A DNA stretch of 36,408 nt from Candidatus Methanovirga australis (GCA_031272765.1 JAISTD010000224.1:1-36408), one strand, 5' to 3'; numbered from the stretch's first letter, positions 8,388 to 17,266 are shown. Notes: generated by a model from the sequence alone, not told the origin. Numbers and translations: made by a program.

Positions 8388-8684
8388 TTAAGAATTGCTT
8401 GTTTCATTTAATTCCTCTTTTGATTTTTTCACAAGTTCATTTAATGAAGTGGTAATGTTCCTTGGTAGTGAATTATCATCATTTTCTCTAATTAGCTTAG
8501 AAATTATGGAGGATAATAAAAATATCGCATATTTATGTTCTGATTTTGTTTTATGAATGTGATGAGGTCGTATATTCAATAATATGTATTCACTACATGT
8601 TTTTTGTAGTTCATCTTCATCTTCTAAATATTTCAAAACATATAACAAAAATTGGTGTATTTGAATCATTTCATCTTTATACAT
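8388..8684 (-). CDS. UPF0058-family protein
   Basis: The track's start at 8696 is a GTG that forms part of the ribosome site itself (AAGGTGGGG). The ATG at 8684, with that site 5-9 nt upstream, gives a 98-residue protein starting MYKDEMIQIHQFL. The helical sequence with YILLNIRPHHIHKTKSEHKYAIFLL matches the small archaeal UPF0058 family. Its role is unknown. It heads the apparent operon with pyrF and DUF5654. The C-terminus is charged and probably disordered. Confidence 0.88.
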   Translation of the reverse strand: MYKDEMIQIHQFLLYVLKYLEDEDELQKTCSEYILLNIRPHHIHKTKSEHKYAIFLLSSIISKLIRENDDNSLPRNITTSLNELVKKSKEELNETSNS

Positions 8685-8696
8685 TAAAAACCCCAC

Positions 8697-9087
8697 CTTA
8701 TAGATTTTTATTACAATTTTTATTAATTATCGTAAATTATTAAATAATATACTTTAATTAAATTATATTAAATTATTTTATTATATAATTTGTAATTGAA
8801 TTAATTAATTGTTTATAATTATTTTTTTCAGAATTAAAATCATTTTTAGAATTTAATAAAATATTATAAAATTTAATATAATAATTATAGAATTTAATAT
8901 ATAAAAAAATTTAATATTTGAAATACAATGACTTTATTAAATGAATAAAAAATTACTCTTTTAACCTTAATTTAATTATAATCTTCATTTAATATTATTT
9001 AAAATTGTTGATTAAAATTTTTTTAAAGGATTCTTCTGATAACTTAAAAACTTGGGTTATAAGTTAAAGACTATGATTTTTTTAAAT
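8697..9087. other. AT-rich intergenic stretch
   Basis: This 390-bp gap lies between the UPF0058 start and the U32 gene stop. It should contain the promoter of the UPF0058-pyrF operon (TATA-like TTAAATAATATA near 8735-8755). Direct variants of AGAATTTAATAAAATATTATA recur two or three times at 8850-8920. No gene was found. Confidence 0.5.
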
Positions 9088-11484
9088 TTAATAACTATTT
9101 AAATAATGATTATAACTTGATTCAACATAATTTTTTGATCGCCATCTACAATCAATTGCAAAATTACTAATAAAATTTGCTCTTAACGATTGAATATCAT
9201 CAAATAGGATATTATTCTTATTACTTAAAAGGATAGTTGGATTTCCTAAAATATTTCTTTTAATAGGATATAGATTACCTTTTAAATCATCTAAAAATAA
9301 ATTTTGAGACGAATTCGTGAGAGTAATATTAATTTTAGTTCTTAAAAGTTCAGTATTCCCACCAATTATTATTTCAGCCTCGGGTAAATTTTCATATTTG
9401 GATAAAACCATGTATTTATTCATGAAATCAACTATATCATCTTTTAAAAGCTTTGAAGATAAAGTTAAAACAGAATAATCTCTTAAATTTGAAAAAGCCA
9501 TTATATTACAAATATTCAAGGCTTTTGATCCTAAAATAGATATATTATACCTCTCTCTTAAATAATTATCTAAACCCAAAAATCCAGTCATTATACCAAG
9601 TCTAATGTTCAGCTTATTTAAAATGCCTAATGTTTTAAAGAAACCATTTTTAATTTCTTCACTGGTAATATCCTCCCATTTCCAAATAAGTTCATAATTT
9701 CCATTCTTTGAAATATCTGCTGCGGCCTTCATAAAGTTTACAATATAATTGATATTAATCCTATTTTTTTTACTATTACTCTTATTTTCATAAGGAACTT
9801 CTAAATAAACTCTTTTAAAATTAAAATTATTTTCAGTTACGAACTTAAGAATATCCAAATCATTTATATAAATTGACAAATTAAAATCATTAATTTCATA
9901 TTTTTTAGATATTTGAGTGGTATAGTTTGAATAAAATCTTTCAAACCTTTTATCAACATAATCTACATCCTTAGGTAAATAGTCATTAACAATCAAATCA
10001 ATAATTTCATTATAAAAATCTCTTCTAAAATTATTAATTTGACTTATAGGTGCAAAAAGATTTTCATCATACTTGAATTTAATATCTGTCACAATAAAAG
10101 GAAGTTTTCCGATCTTTAACAAACTGTTTTTAAGATTATGAATAGTAAGAGGTTTATTGTGAGCGATTTGTAAAGGTTCCTTACCTTTTTTTCTTATAGA
10201 TAATTTTTTTCCATTTGCTAAACTAATAAAGCCTTTTAAAATAGGAAAGTTATTTTTATCAACATTAAAACTGATGGCAAGCTTTGATTTTTTTATTCTC
10301 CAAAGAGTTTCATTATTGATTAAATCCTTACTAAATTGTGACATGACACTACTTTTAACAATATAAACCTTAGAACCTTCAGATACTTTAAATTTCTTAT
10401 CTCTATTAATCTTTTTTATAAATAATTTTCTCCCTTTTAAAACAGGTTTATTTGAAACCTCAAAAGTGAAAAAATCATCTCCATCTTCAACAGCTAAAAC
10501 ATCACCTAAACCAACTGAAGTCAAAAGTTCATGTTTTAATTTAATTGTTAGACCCTTAAAATCAACTTTTTCTGTCATTCCAATAAATAGACCAGAACCC
10601 ATATTTTTCATATCAATTAGATTATTATCAAAGATATGACCAAAAGACTGTTTTCTATTAAAACCCAAACTTAATTTTTCAATAGCTATTGGGTCTCTCC
10701 AATTCTTTTTAAATTTTATTTTATTTAAAGCCACCCTATAGCTATTTATAACTATCGCAAGATAATTTTTATCTTCAATACATTCAAACTTAAAACAATC
10801 AATATTCAACTTCAATAATTCATTTAACTTAGAATACAAAGAAATATCCTTTGTTGAAAGCAAAAAAGAACCTACTTCATCAGATTTTCCATCACTTATC
10901 CTAAACTTAGCTCTACAGAATTGATTACATATCCTTTTATCTTCATCAGTGAATGAACACTGCCCAGAATAAGCAAAACATAAACCTCCATGAACGAAAA
11001 TTCCAAGTTCAAGGTTTAATAAATGACCCAAGCTCACAAGATAATCTAATTCTTTATAATCTAACTCACAAGCCAAAAAAATTCTTTTAATATCAAGATC
11101 TTTAACCCAACTCAAACCTAAACTATTAATTATATTTAACTTATTAGAAATAAATATCTTAAATTTAGGCAATATATCATTAATAACCTTAATCAAACCC
11201 AAATCCTGCACTAACACTCCATCAATGCCAATCTTATAAAGATTGACGATGAATTCTACAAGCTCAACAAAATCATCTTCCCTTACTAAATCATCAACAT
11301 TTAAATATATATCAACATTATAAAGATGAGCTGTTTCAACAGCCATTTTAATTTTTTCAATACTTAAAGTATCATCAAGCCAAAATGATTCTTTTTCAAA
11401 TAAACAAACAGAACTTGCTCCAGCAAAAATAGCTATTTCAATATTTTCAATAAAAACAGGAACGAATAATTCAGGTAATTTCAA
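9088..11484 (-). CDS. Peptidase U32 family protein, probably an Fe-S RNA-modification-type enzyme
   Basis: This 798-residue protein has an N-terminal U32 barrel with the signature FVHGGLCFAYSGQCSF at about 164-178. Four cysteines, C169, C176, C186 and C190, match those that hold a [4Fe-4S] cluster in the U32 members UbiU/UbiV and RlhA/TrhP. A DUF3656-like region follows, with a second barrel-like part in the C-terminal half. The combination resembles RlhA, which hydroxylates 23S rRNA, more than a collagenase. True protease activity is doubtful for the family. The RimI-like gene ends 2 bp upstream, so the two are cotranscribed. Confidence 0.82.
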   Translation of the reverse strand: MKLPELFVPVFIENIEIAIFAGASSVCLFEKESFWLDDTLSIEKIKMAVETAHLYNVDIYLNVDDLVREDDFVELVEFIVNLYKIGIDGVLVQDLGLIKVINDILPKFKIFISNKLNIINSLGLSWVKDLDIKRIFLACELDYKELDYLVSLGHLLNLELGIFVHGGLCFAYSGQCSFTDEDKRICNQFCRAKFRISDGKSDEVGSFLLSTKDISLYSKLNELLKLNIDCFKFECIEDKNYLAIVINSYRVALNKIKFKKNWRDPIAIEKLSLGFNRKQSFGHIFDNNLIDMKNMGSGLFIGMTEKVDFKGLTIKLKHELLTSVGLGDVLAVEDGDDFFTFEVSNKPVLKGRKLFIKKINRDKKFKVSEGSKVYIVKSSVMSQFSKDLINNETLWRIKKSKLAISFNVDKNNFPILKGFISLANGKKLSIRKKGKEPLQIAHNKPLTIHNLKNSLLKIGKLPFIVTDIKFKYDENLFAPISQINNFRRDFYNEIIDLIVNDYLPKDVDYVDKRFERFYSNYTTQISKKYEINDFNLSIYINDLDILKFVTENNFNFKRVYLEVPYENKSNSKKNRININYIVNFMKAAADISKNGNYELIWKWEDITSEEIKNGFFKTLGILNKLNIRLGIMTGFLGLDNYLRERYNISILGSKALNICNIMAFSNLRDYSVLTLSSKLLKDDIVDFMNKYMVLSKYENLPEAEIIIGGNTELLRTKINITLTNSSQNLFLDDLKGNLYPIKRNILGNPTILLSNKNNILFDDIQSLRANFISNFAIDCRWRSKNYVESSYNHYLNSY

Positions 11485-11486
11485 AT

Positions 11487-11918
11487 CTACAACTCCAAGT
11501 ACATAGACACTCCATTAGAACCATCTTCATAATAATTTTCTAAAAGATTTTTCTTCTTAAAACCAAGTTTACTGTAGAAACTTATTGCCATATTTTTAGA
11601 AGATTCAACTTCTAAACAGACAACATTAGCATCAAAACTTTTTAATACATTAATAGCTGTTTTAAGAAGAGCCGAACCCACATTTTGATTTCTAAATTCC
11701 TTACTAACAGCTATTGATATGATATGTCCTTGATTCTCATTTTTAAAGGAAAATATTATATAACCCACTATTAAATTTTTATCCTCAGCAACTAAAAACC
11801 CTGTTCCAATATCATATAGCCATTGTAACATGTTTTTTTCATAAGAATTAGAAAATGTTTCTTTTTCAATCTCATAAACTCTAATTAAATCTATGGTTTG
11901 AAATTCTCGTATTATCAT
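11487..11918 (-). CDS. rimI: GNAT acetyltransferase, RimI-like (protein N-terminal alanine)
   Basis: The 143-residue single GNAT domain shows the acetyl-CoA loop EFRNQNVGSALL (R/Q-x-x-G-x-A form) near residues 96-107 and C-terminal FYSKLGFKKKNLLENYY, typical of RimI/Ard1 proteins. In archaea this group acetylates protein N-termini rather than only ribosomal S18. It starts directly at MIIREFQTIDLI and ends 2 bp before the U32 gene. GNAT subfamily calls by eye carry some doubt. Confidence 0.82.
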   Translation of the reverse strand: MIIREFQTIDLIRVYEIEKETFSNSYEKNMLQWLYDIGTGFLVAEDKNLIVGYIIFSFKNENQGHIISIAVSKEFRNQNVGSALLKTAINVLKSFDANVVCLEVESSKNMAISFYSKLGFKKKNLLENYYEDGSNGVSMYLEL

Positions 11919-12028
11919 TAATATAATATTATGAATTTTTTAATATATAACTATTATTATATTATTTTAAGAATAATTATGATACTATTTTAAGAATCCC
12001 ATTTAGACGAATAAATAACTTCATATCC

Positions 12029-12158
12029 CAATGCTGTCAACTTAAAGCAATGAAACTCTAAGTCTTAAAATATTTAATTAATATTTTTATAATTTAAGTA
12101 CTTCAAATCAATTAATAACAACAAATTTTTAATAAAATTTATTATCTTGACAGCATTG
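12029..12158. repeat. Perfect 12-bp inverted repeat about 106 bp apart, possible tiny MITE
   Basis: CAATGCTGTCAA at 12029-12040 is exactly complementary to TTGACAGCATTG at 12147-12158. The interior is plain AT-rich sequence without a frame. It could be the ends of a very small non-autonomous element or a long-looped hairpin. No flanking target duplication is obvious. Confidence 0.45.
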
Positions 12159-12225
12159 CATGATACCCAAAAAAATAATCTCAATAGCCATATTCAGCCA
12201 AAACTTTTAGAAACAGAAAACAGCA

Positions 12226-12312
12226 GAAACCTCGTTTCATAAATTTCTCAATTCCTTTGAAATCAAAGATTTTCCTAAATTGTTCATTTTGTTCACAACA
12301 AAAGTTTGATCA
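12226..12312 (-). repeat. Two double-hairpin units in reverse orientation
   Basis: Read on the minus strand, the first hairpin TTGT-gaacaaaatga-ACAA is followed by TTAG and GAAAATC-ttt-GATTTC (12259-12274). A second unit ends in GAAAC-gag-GTTTC (12226-12238). The layout equals that of the 4.7-5.0 kb array, but with different stem sequences. Confidence 0.55.
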
Positions 12313-12357
12313 AAAACATTTTATAGATAGAATATAGAATTAAATTTTACTCAATTT

Positions 12358-12372
12358 TTTCTAAAAAAAATT
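12358..12372 (-). terminator. Oligo-U terminator after the ModE/LysR-like gene
   Basis: A run of eight A on the plus strand (12363-12370) reads as U8 on the minus strand, about 64 nt past the regulator's stop codon. It is preceded by another U-rich tract. Archaeal RNA polymerase stops at such tracts. Confidence 0.4.
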
Positions 12373-12433
12373 GGACTTAAATTTTATAAAGAAAAAATAT
12401 ATAAACCTAACTATGAAATATTAAATACAAATG

Positions 12434-13321
12434 TCATATTTTCCAGGGTTTCATCGGTTTAAAACCCTGTTTAGCTATTTTTTCCTGAGAATTTAGAACA
12501 TAATCTATAAATTCATTAACTCCTTCTTTGTCTTTATTCAAAGGCACTAAACTGATAATATGTTCTGTTTCTCTTTTTAATATATCGTTTCCTTTAAAAA
12601 AACTACCATTTAAAAAAGTGTATGCTGATTTGGAATTTTTAACAAATTTAAAAGCATCATATTGGGAATTAAGGGTTTTAATAATGTTAAAATTTATGTC
12701 ATTATCATCTAAAGTTTGCCAAGCTAACCTTTGAGCTGTACCATTCACTGACACGAATTTAAGATCATTCAAATCATCAAGATATTTTATATTCTCATTT
12801 TTAAGATTTTTATCGTTTGTTATTAAAACCAAATTGTCATGAGCTATTGGAACAAATTCTAAATCTTTTTTAAATCCTATTAATGGATCATCTAAAGCTA
12901 AAATGTCGACTAAACCTCTTTCTCCTAAACTATAAGAATTCTCATCACTACAACTATAAAGTCCAAGATCCATTGAAAAATCTGTGTTTAGATATTCTAA
13001 AAGCCCAATTGTTATTGGACCACCATATATCATGATTTTTTCTACTTCATTAATCTTATCTTGGTATTGAAGATATTTTTTTAGTAGTTCGTTTCCTTTT
13101 ATTGTTAGTTCTGTTCCAGATTTATTTGATTGGACTAATTGAAAACCTAACTTATCTTCAGCATTTTTAATTCTGCGATTAAGAACACTATGTGATATAC
13201 TTAATTTATTTGCTGCTTTTCTTTGGGAAAAAGTTTCAGTTATTGTTTCTAATGTTTTAAATAGATTATAATCATATTTTTTTCCATCGACATTCATTCC
13301 AATTTCAGCTTTAAATTTCAT
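12434..13321 (-). CDS. ModE/LysR-type transcriptional regulator with substrate-binding-like domain
   Basis: Of 295 residues, about 20-95 form a LysR/ModE winged helix: FSQRKAANKLSISHSVLNRRIKNAEDKLGFQL, followed by LTIKGNELL. Residues 105-290 resemble a periplasmic-binding-protein effector domain, with DILALDDPLIGF and YLDDLNDLKFV, rather than the TOBE domains of E. coli ModE. Archaeal proteins of this shape are usually annotated as molybdate-dependent or LysR-like regulators; the ligand here is unknown. TTTATATA at 13371-13378 sits at a good distance for its promoter. The RHH-iorAB operon lies about 1 kb away on the opposite strand. Confidence 0.82.
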   Translation of the reverse strand: MKFKAEIGMNVDGKKYDYNLFKTLETITETFSQRKAANKLSISHSVLNRRIKNAEDKLGFQLVQSNKSGTELTIKGNELLKKYLQYQDKINEVEKIMIYGGPITIGLLEYLNTDFSMDLGLYSCSDENSYSLGERGLVDILALDDPLIGFKKDLEFVPIAHDNLVLITNDKNLKNENIKYLDDLNDLKFVSVNGTAQRLAWQTLDDNDINFNIIKTLNSQYDAFKFVKNSKSAYTFLNGSFFKGNDILKRETEHIISLVPLNKDKEGVNEFIDYVLNSQEKIAKQGFKPMKPWKI

Positions 13322-13370
13322 ATTTTTTCATCTTTAAATTATTTATATCTTAAACTATCTAATAATTTAT

Positions 13371-13378
13371 TATATAAA
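13371..13378 (-). promoter_or_regulatory. Likely TATA box of the ModE/LysR-like gene
   Basis: Minus-strand TTTATATA lies 50 bp upstream of the start codon, which would place the transcript start about 25 nt before the ATG. Confidence 0.4.
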
Positions 13379-13453
13379 TAGATACTGAAAATAGAATAAG
13401 TGCTAAAAATTAGAATTAAATAAGAATATAACTAATATAAAATAATATCTAAG

Positions 13454-13552
13454 TTATATTCCCAAGGATATTCCAATACTTGATCCAATTCCAAATGATA
13501 TTAAAAGAAGAATTAGAATTAGCATAACTTTTCCTTGACTATACACAACCAT
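13454..13552 (-). CDS. 32-residue single-helix membrane peptide (not in the ORF track)
   Basis: The frame reads MVVYSQGKVMLILILLLISF then a Gly/Ser/Ile-rich GIGSSIGISLGI and a stop. A short positive N-terminus precedes one transmembrane segment with a small-residue GxxxG-like face. A good ribosome site, GGAGTG, lies 5 nt before the ATG on the minus strand. Small hydrophobic peptides of this kind are common in methanogens and some are conserved complex subunits. No family was recognised. It precedes the ModE/LysR-like gene by 130 bp on the same strand. Confidence 0.6.
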   Translation of the reverse strand: MVVYSQGKVMLILILLLISFGIGSSIGISLGI

Positions 13553-13975
13553 ATTAACACTCCATTTCACTTATTTTTTTATTCATTTATCGAATTTTGT
13601 ATTGAATTCCATTTTTGTGTCTAAATTTATTATAGTTATTAATGATTTAAATTCCAAATTGATTATTTATATGAGTAGTGTTTCATTTTTAGAATGAAAT
13701 TTGAGGGTAATTTTTTATTTAGGTTAATATTTAGTAATTAATTTTTATTAGAGTTTATTAATTCAAATAAATATCCGCACTAAAATTTATATATTCATTC
13801 TATTTTTCATTGTTTTACATTCATACAGATTATTGGGAATCATCATATAATTAATAGACTATATCTTTTATTCAAAGTAATCATATATATTATCAACAAT
13901 AAAAGAATATTATTTGAAGTCAAAATACCTTTTTTACATAATTTATATATGATTAAATTAATATATTATTGTAGT

Positions 13976-13985
13976 TTTATATATA
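13976..13985 (+). promoter_or_regulatory. TATA box next to operator-like palindrome 1
   Basis: TTTATATATA is placed so that transcription would begin about 25 nt downstream, inside the palindrome at 13996-14021. A protein bound there would block initiation. The transcript would run toward the RHH gene with a long leader. Confidence 0.4.
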
Positions 13986-13995
13986 CTTTATTCTT

Positions 13996-14021
13996 TGTGT
14001 AAGTGTGTACACACATACACA
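13996..14021. promoter_or_regulatory. Operator-like palindrome 1
   Basis: TGTGTAAGTGTGT is followed at once by its near reverse complement ACACACATACACA, with 12 of 13 pairs matching. This GC-containing 26-bp palindrome is striking in an otherwise AT-only gap. It shares the 15-mer TGTGTAAGTGTGTAC with the site at 14191-14215. Confidence 0.7.
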
Positions 14022-14190
14022 TAAATTTTTATTTAAAAATCTTTAATTTAGTTTTATTAGAATATTTCATGAATATTCAGATTTTAAATAGCTAAATATT
14101 AATTTATAAATTTTATTTTTTTATTATAATTATTTAAATAACTTATCTTACTAAATAATTAATTTTAAATCAAAAAGAAAAAAGTAATAA

Positions 14191-14215
14191 GTGTGTATGT
14201 ACACACTTACACACA
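14191..14215. promoter_or_regulatory. Operator-like palindrome 2
   Basis: GTGTGTATGTACACACTTAC followed by ACACA contains the same 15-mer as palindrome 1 but in the opposite orientation (14199-14213). It lies about 75 bp upstream of the TATA region of the RHH-iorAB operon. The spacing of about 195 bp between sites would permit looping. Confidence 0.65.
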
Positions 14216-14287
14216 AAAATATTTATCTTCATATAAAATATAAATAAATAAGAAATCAAATAAATAAAATTTAAAACATTTAATAAT

Positions 14288-14305
14288 TTATAAAAATATA
14301 TAAAT
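14288..14305 (+). promoter_or_regulatory. Likely TATA region of the RHH-iorA-iorB operon
   Basis: TTTATAAAAATATATAAA offers one or two TATA boxes 65-80 bp upstream of the RHH start codon and just downstream of operator-like palindrome 2. Confidence 0.5.
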
Positions 14306-14369
14306 AATGGATTACATAATTCCACTAATAGAAAATAAATATATATAATCAAAAACAAAGTTAAAATTC

Positions 14370-14567
14370 ATGGTTGAAAAAGATGAAGTTGATAAAATTT
14401 GGAAACTATCTGAAAAGTCGAGAATGAACATATCATTACCAGAAGAGTTAGCTAACTGGTTAGATGAAAGAGCATCAGATAATTGGAGATTAGACAAAGG
14501 TGCAAGGTCTAAAGAAGTAACAAAAATATTATTAGAAGCTAAAAGAACAAGTGATGAAAAAATTTAA
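14370..14567 (+). CDS. Ribbon-helix-helix (CopG-like) regulator ahead of iorA
   Basis: In this 65-residue protein, residues 18-32 (RMNISLPEELANWLD) are the RHH beta strand and first helix, and GARSKEVTKILLEAK is the second helix. RHH dimers bind short inverted repeats. Two unusual palindromes lie upstream, so autoregulation and control of iorAB is a natural inference. Its stop is 35 bp before the iorA start, on the same strand. No toxin gene accompanies it, so a toxin-antitoxin role is less likely. The ribosome site is weak. Confidence 0.75.
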   Translation: MVEKDEVDKIWKLSEKSRMNISLPEELANWLDERASDNWRLDKGARSKEVTKILLEAKRTSDEKI

Positions 14568-14602
14568 TAGCTATTTCAAATCAATGATGATAGGTGTATT
14601 AA

Positions 14603-16606
14603 GTGCCATTAGAAGACCTTTTAATTAACAAACCTAAGAAAAAATTATTTTTACTTGGAAATGAAGCTGCAGTCCGAGGAGCCATTGAAGCAGGAGTTTC
14701 AATTGCAGCCACTTACCCTGGAACTCCATCATCTGAAATAGGAGATGTACTACATTACTTAGCAAAAGATGCTAACATCTACTTTGAATTTTCTGTCAAT
14801 GAAAAAGTAGCTATGGAAGTTGCAGCAACCGCAGCAGTGTCAGGACTTAGATCATTTACTTTTATGAAACATGTTGGTTTAAATGTTGCCTCTGACTCAT
14901 TTATGACAACGGCTTACAATGGAGTCAACGGTGGAATGGTAATATTAACTGCAGATGACCCTTCGATGTTTTCATCCCAAAATGAACAAGATAACAGACA
15001 TTATGGGAGATTAGCTAAAATACCAATCTTAGAACCTTCCAATCCACAAGAAATAAAAGATATGATGGTTTATGGATTTGAACTTTCTGAAAAATTCAAA
15101 ACTCCAGTTATAATCCGTACAAGCACCCGAATATCTCATATGAGAGGAATTGTAGAATTAAATGAAATAAAAGCTTCAAATAATATTAATGAAAATATTC
15201 ATTGGAAAAAAGGGTTTTTTAAGAAAAATCCAAAGCAATGGGTTCCTGTTCCTGGAAATGCAGCTGAAATGCATAAAAATTTAGCTCTAAAGTTTGAAAA
15301 TATTAAAAAAATAAATACAAAATTAAACAAGATCTATTCTGCTCCAAAGGCCACAAAAAATAAAAATTCCAAATTCAAACTAGGGATTGTTTCAAGTGGA
15401 AGTAGCTTTAACTATGCTTACGATACAATAAATAAATATGATTTAGGAATTGATATTCTCAAACTTGGATTCACCTATCCATTTCCTGAAAAAGAAGTTT
15501 TAAACTTCATTAAAGACTTAGATGGGGTTTTTATAGTTGAAGAAGTAGATCCTATAGTAGAAAAAGAAATCTTATCAATAATAGGAAAAAATCAGCTGAA
15601 AATATCTGTTTTTGGAAAATTAAACAATGTATTCCCTATGATTTACGAATTTAATCCAGATATTTTATTAAACTCATTTAAAAAATTCTATAAAATAGCC
15701 AAAAAAGAAAATGAAAAAGTAAATGGGGGAAAAAATAATATAAACGATATTTATGATGAATTTTCTAAAGAAGAGATTAACATTAATGAATACAATCAAA
15801 ACACAAAATTAGAAAATACTCAACTTAACAACTTAATTGAAAGCCTTCCAAATAGACATCCAACCTTATGTCCTGGTTGTCCACATAGAACCTCATATTT
15901 TGCAGTTAAAAAGTCTATAGAAGAACTTGAAATCTCCGAGGATAATGTGATATTTGCATCAGATATTGGATGCTATACATTAGGTATCAGTCCACCATAT
16001 CAAACAGCTGATTATCTATTATCCATGGGTTCAAGCATAGGGAATGGGGGAGGATTCTCAAAAGCAACAAATCAAACTGTCATGAGTTTTATTGGTGATT
16101 CTACATTCTTCCATAGTGGAATATCCCCACTAATAAACTGTATACATAATAAAAACAAATTTGTTCTTACAATATTGGATAATAGAACAACTGCAATGAC
16201 TGGAGGTCAATCAAATCCAGGGCTTAATGTAGATGGTATGGGTGATCCTGCACCAGAAATATCTATTGAAAAAATAGCTATTAGCTTAGGAATCAAATTT
16301 GTAAAGACAATAAATCCATTGAATTTAAAAAAAACAATTGAAACTTATAAAGAAGCCATCAAATATGATGGTATATCAGTTATAATAGCTAAATCTCCAT
16401 GTATATTAATAAAAGGATTGAAAAAGAGAAAACCTATGGAAATTGATTATAATAAATGTAATAAATGTTTAGAATGTCTTAAATTTCTTGCATGTCCAGC
16501 TATTTCAATGAAAAATGATGAAATAATAATAGATTCACTTAGTTGTAAAGGATGTACAACTTGCAGGCAAATGTGTAAAGAGAAAGCTATTAAAATTAAA
16601 AGATAA
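14603..16606 (+). CDS. iorA: Indolepyruvate:ferredoxin oxidoreductase, alpha subunit
   Basis: This 667-residue TPP enzyme subunit, with IorB, oxidatively decarboxylates aryl pyruvates to aryl-acetyl-CoA; methanogens may run it in reverse to make aromatic amino acids. The N-terminal domain has GNEAAVRGAIEAGV and TYPGTPSSEIGD. CPGCPHR near 423 and DIGCYTLG then GDSTFFHSG form the TPP-binding half. The C-terminus carries two [4Fe-4S] motifs (CNKCLECLKFLACP and CKGCTTCRQMC). The start is GTG, with AGGTG 6 nt upstream. A Lys/Asn-rich linker lies near 365-415. Confidence 0.97.
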   Translation: MPLEDLLINKPKKKLFLLGNEAAVRGAIEAGVSIAATYPGTPSSEIGDVLHYLAKDANIYFEFSVNEKVAMEVAATAAVSGLRSFTFMKHVGLNVASDSFMTTAYNGVNGGMVILTADDPSMFSSQNEQDNRHYGRLAKIPILEPSNPQEIKDMMVYGFELSEKFKTPVIIRTSTRISHMRGIVELNEIKASNNINENIHWKKGFFKKNPKQWVPVPGNAAEMHKNLALKFENIKKINTKLNKIYSAPKATKNKNSKFKLGIVSSGSSFNYAYDTINKYDLGIDILKLGFTYPFPEKEVLNFIKDLDGVFIVEEVDPIVEKEILSIIGKNQLKISVFGKLNNVFPMIYEFNPDILLNSFKKFYKIAKKENEKVNGGKNNINDIYDEFSKEEININEYNQNTKLENTQLNNLIESLPNRHPTLCPGCPHRTSYFAVKKSIEELEISEDNVIFASDIGCYTLGISPPYQTADYLLSMGSSIGNGGGFSKATNQTVMSFIGDSTFFHSGISPLINCIHNKNKFVLTILDNRTTAMTGGQSNPGLNVDGMGDPAPEISIEKIAISLGIKFVKTINPLNLKKTIETYKEAIKYDGISVIIAKSPCILIKGLKKRKPMEIDYNKCNKCLECLKFLACPAISMKNDEIIIDSLSCKGCTTCRQMCKEKAIKIKR

Positions 16607-16621
16607 TTAACAGAATAGAAA

Positions 16622-17266
16622 ATGATTAATATGATAGAAGATATATTCTCAAAAAATCCTGAATTTTGTAAAGACTCATACACCATATATATATGCGGTG
16701 TTGGAGGACAAGGAATAATAAAAACATCAACAATCATCGGAAACGGAGCTATAAATGAAGAAAAAAATGTGGTAATGAGTGAAGTACACGGAATGTCTCA
16801 AAGAGGAGGAATTGTATCTACGGAACTTAAAATTGGAAACTATAAGAGTTCACTTATTGAAGAATTTAGTTCAGATATGATTATCGGTTTTGAACCGATT
16901 GAAGTTGTTAGAAACTTAAATAAAGCAAACAAGGACACTAAAATAATAATCAATACACAGCCAATAATTCCTTCTAACATTAGCTCTCAAAAAAATAGCT
17001 ATCCTGATATTAATGAAGTAATAGCCATTCTAAGAGAAAATTATAATTATGTGTATCCTATAGATGGTAGTCAATTAGCTAAAGAATCTGGGAATATACT
17101 AACTTTAAATATGGTTTTATTAGGTGCTGCAACTGCAGATGAAACCTTTCCAATATCTAAAGACAATATTATAATAGCTATGCAAAATAATCTAAAAGCA
17201 AATTTCTATGATATAAATGCTGAAGCTATTGAAAAAGGATATGAAAAAGTTAAATCACTTCAATAG
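16622..17266 (+). CDS. iorB: Indolepyruvate:ferredoxin oxidoreductase, beta subunit
   Basis: The 214-residue gamma-type oxidoreductase domain starts near residue 20 with IYICGVGGQGIIKTS, followed by SEVHGMSQRGGIVSTELKIG, both standard for IorB. It partners with IorA, whose stop is 15 bp upstream. The family is usually 190-210 residues, and the extra N-terminal 15 residues suggest that a later ATG (MIEDIF) is possible. An AT-rich, T-run-rich stretch follows the stop. Confidence 0.96.
   Translation: MINMIEDIFSKNPEFCKDSYTIYICGVGGQGIIKTSTIIGNGAINEEKNVVMSEVHGMSQRGGIVSTELKIGNYKSSLIEEFSSDMIIGFEPIEVVRNLNKANKDTKIIINTQPIIPSNISSQKNSYPDINEVIAILRENYNYVYPIDGSQLAKESGNILTLNMVLLGAATADETFPISKDNIIIAMQNNLKANFYDINAEAIEKGYEKVKSLQ

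Noticed and set aside
9088-11484. Collagenase/protease function for the U32 protein
   Set aside because: The four-cysteine pattern fits the Fe-S RNA- or quinone-modifying branch of U32; protease activity is not supported by the sequence.
14170-14358. 62-residue minus-strand ORF rich in Phe/Tyr/Leu/Ile
   Set aside because: Composition is that of translated AT-rich DNA; it covers the operator and promoter of the RHH-iorAB operon and has no ribosome site.
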